NCBI GenBank assembly: GCA_947623205.1
Contig: CANQGM010000013.1
Location: 1 to 60,215, forward strand
DNA length: 60,215 nt
DNA from: an uncultured Clostridia bacterium
GTDB taxonomy: Bacteria; Bacillota; Clostridia; Oscillospirales; Acutalibacteraceae
Reading direction: 5' to 3'
The position numbers and the translations under genes were made by a program. This document shows positions 15,410 through 24,093 of the stretch, piece after piece (the first letter of the stretch is position 1; the number at the start of each line of letters is the position of its first letter). The notes below the pieces were generated by a model. The model made no database searches. It had not been told where the DNA came from and saw only the letters and a list, made by a program, of their open reading frames with translations.

Positions 15410-16343
15410 ATATCCCAATATCAATTTTATTTCTCGGATGTTTTACCGTAAGGATACTTTTCTGTTTATTGATACTCGTATGAGTGTAAATCTGCGTTGT
15501 GGTGATTGAGCTATGACCAAGCATTTGTTGAATATAGCGGATATCAACATCTTCTTCAAGCAATAAAGTTGCAAATGAATGTCTGAACATATGTGGAGTG
15601 ATATGTAGCGAAATTCTTGCTTTATCAGTATAGTTTGTAATCATATTTCGGACAGATTGCTCAGAAAGACGGTTGCCGAGTCTATTTATAAAGAAAAAGT
15701 TTTTATATGATAGCTCAAACTGAAACTCTTTGCAATACTGATTAATCAGGTTTTGTATATTCTTGTTGCAAATTTGTATAAGACGTTCTTTTGTACCTTT
15801 GCCGTGGATTTTAATGACGTAATTTGATAAATCCAAGCTGTCCAAAGTCAGAGAGCAGAGCTCCGATATTCTCATACCGGTAGCAAATAGCAATTCGAGA
15901 ATTAGTGTGTTGCGGATTGCAATTCTTTTTGAGTAAAGGGTTGTACAATTATTTTGCTCTGCATATGCAAATTTGATAATTTGCTCTATAAGATTAAGAG
16001 GAATAGTTTTAGGCAGAATAAACGGTTCTTTGTATTTAACCTGAATTTTGTGAAATGGATTTGTTTCGATTATTTCTTCGATTTCAAGATAGTGAAAGAA
16101 AGCTTTGAGTGATGCAATTTTTCTTTTAACACTTTTTGGCTTATACTTGTTATGTAATATATCAATATATTCCTCTATGGATTTTTTAGTATTCCATTGA
16201 ATATCCTTTAAAAATACGAAATCAGTAAATTGCTTTAAATCAATCGAATATGCTTTAACCGTTTTTGAATTGAGATTTTTTCTTGATATGCAGAAAGATT
16301 GATATGTAGCAATTAAATTATTTAATTGGTATTTGCAGTCCAT
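15408..16343 (-). CDS. Tyrosine recombinase / integrase (XerC/D-like)
   Basis: 311 residues. An N-terminal SAM-like core-binding domain (residues about 8-95: KTVKAYSIDLKQFTDFV, KRKIASLKAFFHYLE) precedes the catalytic domain with the full set: Arg in FATGMRISELCSL, Lys in HGKGTKERLI, His-x-x-Arg in TPHMFRHSFATLL, His in QMLGHSSITTT and the Tyr nucleophile in QIYTHTS. Complete and apparently active. It is divergent from the carbamoyltransferase-like gene. It may be the integrase of a neighbouring element or a site-specific inversion or resolution enzyme; no matching att pair was found by eye. Confidence 0.88.
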   Translation of the reverse strand: MDCKYQLNNLIATYQSFCISRKNLNSKTVKAYSIDLKQFTDFVFLKDIQWNTKKSIEEYIDILHNKYKPKSVKRKIASLKAFFHYLEIEEIIETNPFHKIQVKYKEPFILPKTIPLNLIEQIIKFAYAEQNNCTTLYSKRIAIRNTLILELLFATGMRISELCSLTLDSLDLSNYVIKIHGKGTKERLIQICNKNIQNLINQYCKEFQFELSYKNFFFINRLGNRLSEQSVRNMITNYTDKARISLHITPHMFRHSFATLLLEEDVDIRYIQQMLGHSSITTTQIYTHTSINKQKSILTVKHPRNKIDIGI

Positions 16344-16536
16344 TTCACATTAACTCCTTGTATAATTGATAAAATAATTATGCAACATTAAAAAAGCTAT
16401 GTCCATATAAGAGTAATATTTATATTAGTTTAAGTTTTAAAAGCGAGATATTATTTATTTATGAGAATAGTGTATTTTTATTTATTTTACACAAAAAATG
16501 ACAATAAATTTCTATATGTAAAAAATAGTATAAAAG

Positions 16537-16565
16537 TTGAAAAACTTGTTGAACTGTGATATAAT
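16537..16565 (+). promoter_or_regulatory. Promoter of the carbamoyltransferase-like gene
   Basis: TTGAAA (16537-16542), 17-nt spacer, TATAAT (16560-16565). Transcription would start near 16572, giving a leader of about 145 nt containing a long hairpin. The 190 nt between this and the tyrosine recombinase start is AT-rich with no gene seen. Confidence 0.7.
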
Positions 16566-16591
16566 ATCACCAGAGGAAACATTTTAGATAA

Positions 16592-16690
16592 CTTATCTTA
16601 TACAGTGATTTGTTTGTGCCCATCATGAGAATTAATTTATTGCTGCAATGAACACATTAATAGTGACTGGTAATCACATGTATAAGATAA
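16592..16690 (+). promoter_or_regulatory. Long inverted repeat in the 5' leader
   Basis: TTATCTTATACAGTGATT (16593-16610) pairs with AATCACATGTATAAGATAA (16672-16690), 18 pairs with one bulged A, around a 61-nt loop. Each arm adjoins a smaller palindrome (GATAACTTATC left, GATAACTTTAAATTATC right). No T run follows, so it is not a simple terminator. It could be an RNA control structure, a protein-binding site, or recombination sites for the adjacent tyrosine recombinase. Confidence 0.6.
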
Positions 16691-16716
16691 CTTTAAATTA
16701 TCATTAGGTAATAAAC

Positions 16717-17619
16717 ATGCTGAGTAAAAATCTAATTTCTATAAATGATATAAGTAAATCTGAAATTCTTGAAATCTTTGATTTAGCGGATTATTCAAGT
16801 AAAGTTTTTTCTGAACACAAACTTCCTTTGCAAGGTTATGTTTTAGGTTCTTTCTTTTTTCAATCAAGTACACGTACACAATTTAGTTTTCAATCATCTT
16901 TTGTAAAATTAGGCGGAAGTTATTTAGGCTGCAATAACAGAGAAGACATAAGATGCGGCTATCCTTATTATGAATCAATGGATGATTTTGCAAAAATAAT
17001 AAGTAATTACTGCGATTTAATTGTTATGCGATCTGATAACGAAGAAGAGATGAAACAGTTTATTGAATCCGCCGAAGTACCTGTAATTTCAGCAGGATGT
17101 GGTAAGCAGGAACATCCCACTCAAGCAATACTTGATTTATACACAATTAATAAATTATTAGGAAGAGTTTCTAATATGTCATTATTAATTATTGGTACAC
17201 CAAACCAAAGAACAATAAATTCATTATTATTAGGTTTAAACTTATGGGAAAACATAGAAGTTATAATTCTGTGCCAAGAGGGTGATACAATTAAGGAAAA
17301 TATAGAAAAACAGTTGAATAATGTTTCTGTTCAATTATTTTCTTCATGGGATGATTTGATCAACTCAGGAAAACTTTTGCATATAAATGTTGTCTATATA
17401 GGAGAGATATATTATGATATTTATCCCGTAAATCATTATATGCTTAACAATCATATATTAAAGAACTATTTTTCTCCAAATGTTATTATTCTAAGTCCAT
17501 TACCGAGAACTAATGAATTATCAAAAGAAATTGATTATCATCAGGGAGCAAAGTATTTTTGGCAAGCTAAAAAAGGGCTTAATATACGAGCTGGTATTTA
17601 TTTAAAATACTTTAAATAA
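16717..17619 (+). CDS. Aspartate-carbamoyltransferase-like protein with altered second-substrate site
   Basis: 300 residues, the length of PyrB. The carbamoyl-phosphate site is intact: SSTRTQFSF near residue 51, EHPTQAILDLYTI near 128, and the conserved C-terminal PLPRTNEL ... YFWQAKKGLNIRAGIYL. By contrast the 80s-loop, normally S-x-x-K-G-E, reads YPYYESMDD (no Lys), and the R-x-Q-x-E-R segment that binds the aspartate carboxylate reads IGEIYYDIYP (no Arg or Gln). So it is probably not the housekeeping enzyme; another amine acceptor or a non-catalytic sensing role is possible. Expressed from its own promoter behind a structured leader, with no pyrimidine genes around. Its 3' end overlaps the convergent ATPase gene by 8 bp. 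Confidence 0.72.
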   Translation: MLSKNLISINDISKSEILEIFDLADYSSKVFSEHKLPLQGYVLGSFFFQSSTRTQFSFQSSFVKLGGSYLGCNNREDIRCGYPYYESMDDFAKIISNYCDLIVMRSDNEEEMKQFIESAEVPVISAGCGKQEHPTQAILDLYTINKLLGRVSNMSLLIIGTPNQRTINSLLLGLNLWENIEVIILCQEGDTIKENIEKQLNNVSVQLFSSWDDLINSGKLLHINVVYIGEIYYDIYPVNHYMLNNHILKNYFSPNVIILSPLPRTNELSKEIDYHQGAKYFWQAKKGLNIRAGIYLKYFK

Positions 17620-20212
17620 CATAAAAAGCAAATGGCATAAGAGAATACGGCTTTTTAAAAATATTTTTAGATATATCATATAAATCTAACTCTATTGAAT
17701 TCTCTTGAATAATATTTTCACAGCAAAGACAATATTTTATCATTTCATCTCTCTTTTTTTGCTGTAATTCATGCTCATATCTGTAAACTTGTTTTTTGGA
17801 TTCCTTTACATCATTAATAGCTGCAAAATACTCTTGATTTTGTATGTGAATATATGCTCTGTTTAATAAAGCTGCACTATATACAACCTCATCAGAACAT
17901 TTATTTTTTCCAGAATAATAAATTTTTATTAAATCCTCCAAAATTGAAATTGCTTTTTCAGTATCACCATACTGATACAATATTAATGCGTAGTTTGTTT
18001 GTATTGTGGTGCTAATAAAATTTCCTTCCAAATCTTCAGCAAGTGCTTCCGAAATTTTCTGATAGGCTGATTTTATATCTCCTAACATATAATGACAAAT
18101 TGAAACATTATTAAGTATTCTTGCCGTTTCACATCCAATATTTTTCAAAATTTGCAGAGAAGCAGAAAAACATATTATAGCTTTATTTATACAACCACTA
18201 TAAAAATATGATAATCCTAAATTATTTAATGTTGTACCATTCATAATTTGTTTATCTAAACTAAAAGACATTTTCTTTGAATATTTATATGCTAATTTAT
18301 AATCATTGGTAAGCAACCTATGTGATAATATCAATCCTTTGTTTCTGTAAAATTTAGAAAGTGTAAAATAAGATATATCATTTGCAGATTTTAGTGTTAA
18401 ATTAGCAGAGTTATAAAGAGCATTTATTGTATTAAAATCTAATAAGTGTTCATATAGTGACATGCCTAGCAAAAGAATTTGTATTTTTTTATCATTGTTA
18501 TCAATGTTAATTCTTTTTAGCTCATTAAACAAAACAGTTGCTGATATACTATTGTCACTTGAAACTAAAATACTCATTTCAATCAGCACTTTAATGTAGT
18601 AATACAAATATTTAATGCACCTTTCCTCTGACAATTTCTTTTTAAGATTAAAAATATATTCAGAAACTTTTTTTGCCAATCTAAGTTTACCTGCATTTAA
18701 TAAGGTAGGTAAAATCTTATCAACAACAGTATTAATAATATCAATTTCCAAATTTGAAATACACATACAAAAGCATTCCGCACCTATTTCATAGATTTCA
18801 ACAGTTAAAGTTAGTTCTTTATTGCTAATAATATCCAAAAATAATTTAAATGCTTTATATGCATCAACATCTTTTAATAGTTTAAGTGAGAAATAAATAT
18901 TTGATTTTAATTTAGAAAACTTTAATGTTTTTTCGTTTAAAAGATAATTTGAAATAATTTTTACAATTTCAGAGTATTCTCCGGTACTCTGTATATACTC
19001 AACAACGATATTTTTCATAGAATCATGTGAAATTGATATTCCATCTATTGACTCTTTTATTATTTCTTTATCTAACAAGTCTTTTAATGCATGATAATAA
19101 TCAGTAATATAAAACTTTTGAATATAGACTTTATCTGAAATTAATTCTGCAATTTTAGCAATAGTTTGGATAGGAATATCACAATCTAAAATAGAAAGTA
19201 TATTTATTATTAACATAAAATAACTGTTTTCTTTATAAAGACTAAAAATCATCTCTTGAGTGAAATATGTTTTATCTATATGACATGATTGTTGAACGTA
19301 TTTACAATTTATTAAACGTTTTATTTCATAATCTGAAAACCTTAAAGTTTGTATTAATTCTAATGGATTTCCATTAGTTAATTGATAAATTTTTTGTATA
19401 TTCTCTTCCAAAAACCATCTTCTTTTACTTATAATAAGATCTCTTGTTATTTTTAAATCAAAGTTATTAATAACAACAGTATGTATATTATTAAAACTAT
19501 TCTCAACGACTTTAAATATAGAATTGTAATTATCCAGTTCTTCTGTAGTTAAGCTTTTCGAATTACGTATTGTAATTGCCATAGATAATATAAATCTATA
19601 ATTCCCTTTTTCGACCTTCTTAAACACGCTATTTAAGGTCTTTAGTGACGAATGATCAATCCATTGCATATCATCAATACAAAAAAGAAAATGTTTTATC
19701 TGTGAATCAATTTTTTCAAGATAATAAATAATAATATCAGAAAAAAAATCAATAAGCTGCGTATTTATAAGTTTATCAGTAACATTATTTTGAGACTGCG
19801 TGATGTCATCATATTTTGTTTTAATTAAATCCTTTATTGGTGTAAAGATTTTTAATTGTGGTAAGATAAGGCAGCTAGCGTCTAAAAATGTAATCCTATT
19901 TTGATCATCAAAATATTCTTGTAAGAATTTTTGGAACTTATACGGATAGTTTTTGAGAATCTTAAAAACTACATTTGAAATATAAGAAAACTCATTTTTC
20001 ATGTTGATTTTATCGCATTTATACATTTCTTCACCATCAGAAAAATTAAACACAAATATGTTTGTCTTTTCAATTAAGTATTTTAGAAATTGAGTTTTCC
20101 CAGCTCCACTAACTCCTTCAATCCAAACGAAAAAAGGCGATGTTATATCCTTATTTTCTAATATATCATGTATTTGCTTTCTTTCATTTTTTCTATCAAA
20201 TAAATCCACCAT
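17612..20212 (-). CDS. STAND-like AAA ATPase with TPR-type helical repeats
   Basis: 866 residues. An AAA_16-type NTPase domain occupies residues 1-300: FDRKNERKQIHDIL, Walker A EGVSGAGKTQFLKYL near 33-45, Walker B FLFCIDDMQWIDHSSL near 175-190, and a sensor-like RFILSMAITIRNS. A winged-helix-like section follows, then from about 520 tandem helical repeats of TPR type (NNLGLSYFYSGCINKAIICF, TNYALILYQYGDTEKAISIL, LLNRAYIHIQNQEYFAAIN). This is the layout of signal-sensing STAND proteins and of LuxR/AfsR regulators, but no C-terminal DNA-binding helix-turn-helix or effector domain is visible. It is divergent from the small gene at 20242 with only 29 bp between starts, and convergent with the carbamoyltransferase-like gene. 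Confidence 0.75.
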   Translation of the reverse strand: MVDLFDRKNERKQIHDILENKDITSPFFVWIEGVSGAGKTQFLKYLIEKTNIFVFNFSDGEEMYKCDKINMKNEFSYISNVVFKILKNYPYKFQKFLQEYFDDQNRITFLDASCLILPQLKIFTPIKDLIKTKYDDITQSQNNVTDKLINTQLIDFFSDIIIYYLEKIDSQIKHFLFCIDDMQWIDHSSLKTLNSVFKKVEKGNYRFILSMAITIRNSKSLTTEELDNYNSIFKVVENSFNNIHTVVINNFDLKITRDLIISKRRWFLEENIQKIYQLTNGNPLELIQTLRFSDYEIKRLINCKYVQQSCHIDKTYFTQEMIFSLYKENSYFMLIINILSILDCDIPIQTIAKIAELISDKVYIQKFYITDYYHALKDLLDKEIIKESIDGISISHDSMKNIVVEYIQSTGEYSEIVKIISNYLLNEKTLKFSKLKSNIYFSLKLLKDVDAYKAFKLFLDIISNKELTLTVEIYEIGAECFCMCISNLEIDIINTVVDKILPTLLNAGKLRLAKKVSEYIFNLKKKLSEERCIKYLYYYIKVLIEMSILVSSDNSISATVLFNELKRINIDNNDKKIQILLLGMSLYEHLLDFNTINALYNSANLTLKSANDISYFTLSKFYRNKGLILSHRLLTNDYKLAYKYSKKMSFSLDKQIMNGTTLNNLGLSYFYSGCINKAIICFSASLQILKNIGCETARILNNVSICHYMLGDIKSAYQKISEALAEDLEGNFISTTIQTNYALILYQYGDTEKAISILEDLIKIYYSGKNKCSDEVVYSAALLNRAYIHIQNQEYFAAINDVKESKKQVYRYEHELQQKKRDEMIKYCLCCENIIQENSIELDLYDISKNIFKKPYSLMPFAFYVI

Positions 20213-20241
20213 AACAATACCTCAATGAATTAATTAAAATT

Positions 20242-20760
20242 ATGTACATAACACACTATTATCCAAATAATACCCCTGGGTTATCCCGAATTACTCAATA
20301 TTCAGAAGAAGAAAGAAATATTATCGCGAAGTTTTTATCTTGTAAAAACGGCAGTGCTCTTTCTAGGTTTAGAAATTTTGAATTTTATTATCAAAGACGC
20401 CTACTAACAGAAAAATGGCTATATTATAATACTCGAAAACTGGGAATAGAAACTTCTGAAACTTCACCATGGTACTTTGTATTAGGTGAGAATCATTTAA
20501 TGAATGTGGGTTTTGGCGCTGAAACCAAAATGCTTAAGTTAGATTTAGAAAATATTCAATTTTCAGACATTACTTTCACCATCGGAGATAGTATTGCTGT
20601 TTATTTTTCAAAACAAATAAGAAATAATATTTATGATAAAAAAAGCATTATTGACTTGTACACTAATAATTTTTCTGAAATTGATAAAATATACAAATAT
20701 TTACATCCTAAACACCAATATATAGAAGCCCAATTATGGACAAAAAAATATTTTGATTAG
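20242..20760 (+). CDS. Hypothetical protein (172 aa)
   Basis: I do not recognise the family. The ATG lies 29 bp from the start of the divergent ATPase gene with no clear ribosome site, so a leaderless or later start is possible. The protein is soluble; a helical, basic N-terminal third (SRFRNFEFYYQRRLLTEKW) is followed by a beta-rich centre (SPWYFVLGENHLMNVGFG, ITFTIGDSIAVYFS) and a Tyr/Lys-rich end. The centre looks compact and real. The shared intergenic region with the STAND-like gene suggests a regulator-target or sensor-partner pairing. Function not assignable. Confidence 0.55.
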   Translation: MYITHYYPNNTPGLSRITQYSEEERNIIAKFLSCKNGSALSRFRNFEFYYQRRLLTEKWLYYNTRKLGIETSETSPWYFVLGENHLMNVGFGAETKMLKLDLENIQFSDITFTIGDSIAVYFSKQIRNNIYDKKSIIDLYTNNFSEIDKIYKYLHPKHQYIEAQLWTKKYFD

Positions 20761-21002
20761 TAAGATCAAATTGAAATCACAACATTAACAATGATGCATA
20801 ACGGAACAATATTATTTATTATATAATTTAAAGTTATCCTTTATTAAGATTTTCAAAACATAAATAAAAAGATCCAATTGCTTTTTATAGCAAGTAAGGT
20901 GTTAATGGCAACTAATTTAAAATAATATTAGAATTAGAATTGTTCAAAAATTTGATTGTATTTTTTACAATACATATTTATATTAAAAATTTGGAGTTTT
21001 AA

Positions 21003-24000
21003 ATGATTAACAATATTTTAAATTACTGGTACAAAATTGAATATTTTACTCCGTGTTGGCCAGTAGACATTAAAAAGGATATAAATTTAAATAAAGTTAA
21101 GTTGCCGTGGCTAAAAGAGCAAAAGAACGAAAAAATAAGATATAGTTATGATTTGTACTTTGGTAAGATAAAGTCAATAGATTTAATAAAATGGATGTTA
21201 GCTGAAATTAATATTTCTGAAGAGGAAAGTATTGAGACGGATAATTCCATTACTTGTATATTTGCTTTTAAAGTAGATGAAAAAGGTTTTTATATTCCGA
21301 ATTCATTTTCGGTTTCAAGCTTTGTGTGGGCAGTTTCTAAGATTGTATTATCTGGCTCTATTAACGCAGAATTAAATCCGGATGATGTTAAAGTGTTTCA
21401 AAATGCTATGGATACACTGATATTAAAAAAACAGGATAATAATAAATTACCTGTTGATGAATCTACCTTAAATGTGATATTTAATGAGATAAATAGTAAA
21501 TTGAAGCTGCCCAATGAACTTCCAGATTTTTATTTATGGGCTCGAAAGAAACCGCAGTATAGAAAAAATGACGGAAGTTTTACAGATGTTGATACATCAA
21601 CTGAGTTGTTTCAGAGCTTTTATCTTGATGATATTAAAAGAGTACTTGATAATTCTAATAGAAAAATAAATAAATATGTTCTTGCCGGGAATCAAAAAGA
21701 AAATGTAAAAAATCGTAAATGCATTGATACAGATGTTCAGGAAATGAAAAAATGGATTACTGCTGAAAAATTTCCTTTGGGAGCTTGGCCATCAATATAT
21801 AATCCTTCATTAATGCAACAAATAGGTATCAATATCTGTACATGCGGAGAAAAAGATATTTTTTCAATTAATGGACCACCAGGAACAGGAAAAACAACAT
21901 TATTAAAAGAAATTGTTGTATCTAATATTATAGAAAGAGCGAAGATATTAGTTGAATTTGATATTCCCGATAAAGCATTTAGTATAGCTAAGTTTAAAAA
22001 TCCATGTGACCAATATAATTGTTCTTATTATTGCATAGATAAAAGACTAAAAAGATATGGAATTTTGGTTGCATCAAATAATAATGCGGCTGTTGAAATC
22101 ATTTCTTTAGAACTTCCCAAAGCTATATCAAAAGACAGAACCGGAAGATTTTCCGGAAAAGCAGATGGTAATTTAGATGATATCTATTTTTCTGATGTTG
22201 CAAGCAAACTTATCGGACAACCTGCTTGGGGACTTGTTTCTGCGAAGTTAGGGAAAAAGAGCAATCTGAGTGATTTAAAAGAGCGTCTTTGGTGGGCTGA
22301 AGATGGAATTACGCTCAAACATTATTATGATAAGTACATATCAGATTGGGATAGAGCACGCAATAACTTTAATACAGCACTAAAAAATGTTCTGAAAGAA
22401 AGACAACGAATTTCATATGCTCAATCATTAATAAATGAAAAGTCGGAACTCATTTTAACATATCAAATAGCATTGAATGATTACAATCAAACTGAAACAA
22501 GATTATCCGAGAAGCAATCAAATTTAGATTGTGAAAACAATAAATTAAGCAAATTAACTAACAACTTAAATTCAGTTAATGACCGAATTGGTTTTTTGTT
22601 TTCAAATATAAATTTATTTCAAAGGATATTTTCGAAAATTTTAAAGCGTAATCAGATAGTAAATGAATGGAAAAATCTTAATTTAAAAAAAGAAGAGATT
22701 ATACTTCAAATTTCAGAACAAAAGGGAGTTTGCTATAAGATTAAGGAAGAGATAGACATTATCAGCGATGAGCTACGTAATTGTAAAATAAAGCTGGAGA
22801 GCGTTCAAAAAGAAATTGATGCTAATGAAAAAAAGATAGAATCAGAAAAAAGCGTTTTTCAGGAAAATTGGGCAGACGATAGTTTTTGGGAGAATATTGG
22901 CAAAAATGAAAAATCCCAAGAGAGTTGTCCTTGGGTATATGAAAAATATAACGAACTTAGAGAAGAATTGTTTTATCAGGCTCTCCAACTTAATAAGTCA
23001 TTCGTATTAACAAGTAAGTGTGTAAAGCAAAACTTACAAAGACTATTAGCTTTGTGGGATGGAAAGTACACAAATAAAGATAGTGTAAATTCATATGGAG
23101 AATTACTTAATACTTTGTTATTAGTGATACCAGTCGTTTCTACTACTTTTGCATCAGTAGAATCATTTTTATCAAATATTCAGCAAGAAGAACTGGGCTT
23201 ACTAATTATTGATGAAGCAGGACAAGCAACTCCTCAGAGTGCTTTAGGTGCTTTATGGAGAACACAAAGAGCTATTATAGTCGGTGATCCGTTGCAAGTT
23301 GAACCTGTACTAACTGTGCCAAAAGAATTAGTTAAGCGTTTTGCAGATGAATATAATATTCCGGAGTATTATAGAATACCAGAAATTTCTGTTCAAATGC
23401 TTGCTGATCAGATGAATGAATATGGTGGTTATAGAAATATTAACGGAGAACAAATTTGGCTTGGTTGTCCGTTGGTTGTTCATAGGCGCTGTATAAATCC
23501 GATGTTTAATATATCGAATCAGATTGCATATGAAAGCAAAATGTTTTTAAAATCTCCTGAGCCAAAGGAAAATACTCGTTTTGCGATTGATTATTCAGTA
23601 TGGTTTGATATTAAGGGCAGAGAAAACGGAAATAAGGATCATACTGTAAGAAATCAGATTGATTTTGCAGAAAAAATGTTTGTTAAATCTGTTGAAGTTT
23701 TTAATGGGTTTCCGGATCTATTCATTATTACCCCGTTTAGACAAGTTGCAGATAACTTAAGAAAAATGATGCGTTCGGTTTTAAGCCAGTCTAAATATAT
23801 TGAAAACGAAAATATAGATGAATGGATAAAAGAACATTGTGGTACTGTCCATACATTTCAAGGTAAAGAGGCCAACGAAGTAATACTTGTATTGGGTTGT
23901 GATAATCAAACAGGTATTGGCGCTGCCCGTTGGGTAGGAGAGAAACCAAATATTATTAATGTTGCAGTATCAAGAGCAAAATATAGAATTGCTGTTATTG

Positions 24001-24068
24001 GTGATTATAATTTGTGGAAAGACATACCTAATGTTCAAGTATTGTGTAAATATTTAGATAAGATATAG
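21003..24068 (+). CDS. UPF1-like superfamily 1 helicase (AAA_11/AAA_12)
   Basis: 1,021 residues; weak GGAG 6-8 nt upstream of ATG. Helicase motifs: I, SINGPPGTGKTTLLKE near 287; a Cys-rich insertion (CDQYNCSYYC near 335); a long coiled coil (about 480-620); II, LLIIDEAGQATPQSA near 733; III, AIIVGDPLQVEP near 758; V, CGTVHTFQGKEANEV near 945; VI, INVAVSRAKYRIAVIGD near 985. This is the UPF1/Dna2-type SF1 pattern and not UvrD. The N-terminal 280 residues are of unknown family. It is followed after 25 nt by an OLD-family nuclease gene, so the pair resembles a Gabija-like helicase-nuclease module with a different helicase type and reversed order. Confidence 0.85.
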   Translation: MINNILNYWYKIEYFTPCWPVDIKKDINLNKVKLPWLKEQKNEKIRYSYDLYFGKIKSIDLIKWMLAEINISEEESIETDNSITCIFAFKVDEKGFYIPNSFSVSSFVWAVSKIVLSGSINAELNPDDVKVFQNAMDTLILKKQDNNKLPVDESTLNVIFNEINSKLKLPNELPDFYLWARKKPQYRKNDGSFTDVDTSTELFQSFYLDDIKRVLDNSNRKINKYVLAGNQKENVKNRKCIDTDVQEMKKWITAEKFPLGAWPSIYNPSLMQQIGINICTCGEKDIFSINGPPGTGKTTLLKEIVVSNIIERAKILVEFDIPDKAFSIAKFKNPCDQYNCSYYCIDKRLKRYGILVASNNNAAVEIISLELPKAISKDRTGRFSGKADGNLDDIYFSDVASKLIGQPAWGLVSAKLGKKSNLSDLKERLWWAEDGITLKHYYDKYISDWDRARNNFNTALKNVLKERQRISYAQSLINEKSELILTYQIALNDYNQTETRLSEKQSNLDCENNKLSKLTNNLNSVNDRIGFLFSNINLFQRIFSKILKRNQIVNEWKNLNLKKEEIILQISEQKGVCYKIKEEIDIISDELRNCKIKLESVQKEIDANEKKIESEKSVFQENWADDSFWENIGKNEKSQESCPWVYEKYNELREELFYQALQLNKSFVLTSKCVKQNLQRLLALWDGKYTNKDSVNSYGELLNTLLLVIPVVSTTFASVESFLSNIQQEELGLLIIDEAGQATPQSALGALWRTQRAIIVGDPLQVEPVLTVPKELVKRFADEYNIPEYYRIPEISVQMLADQMNEYGGYRNINGEQIWLGCPLVVHRRCINPMFNISNQIAYESKMFLKSPEPKENTRFAIDYSVWFDIKGRENGNKDHTVRNQIDFAEKMFVKSVEVFNGFPDLFIITPFRQVADNLRKMMRSVLSQSKYIENENIDEWIKEHCGTVHTFQGKEANEVILVLGCDNQTGIGAARWVGEKPNIINVAVSRAKYRIAVIGDYNLWKDIPNVQVLCKYLDKI

Positions 24069-24093
24069 TATATAAAGAAAGGCAAAAGATATT

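Noticed and set aside
16592..16690. Intrinsic terminator or attenuator
   Set aside because: The stem is strong but no T run follows the right arm; kept as a structure of unknown role.
16717..17619. Housekeeping pyrB
   Set aside because: Aspartate-binding residues and the 80s-loop Lys are missing and no other pyrimidine gene is near.
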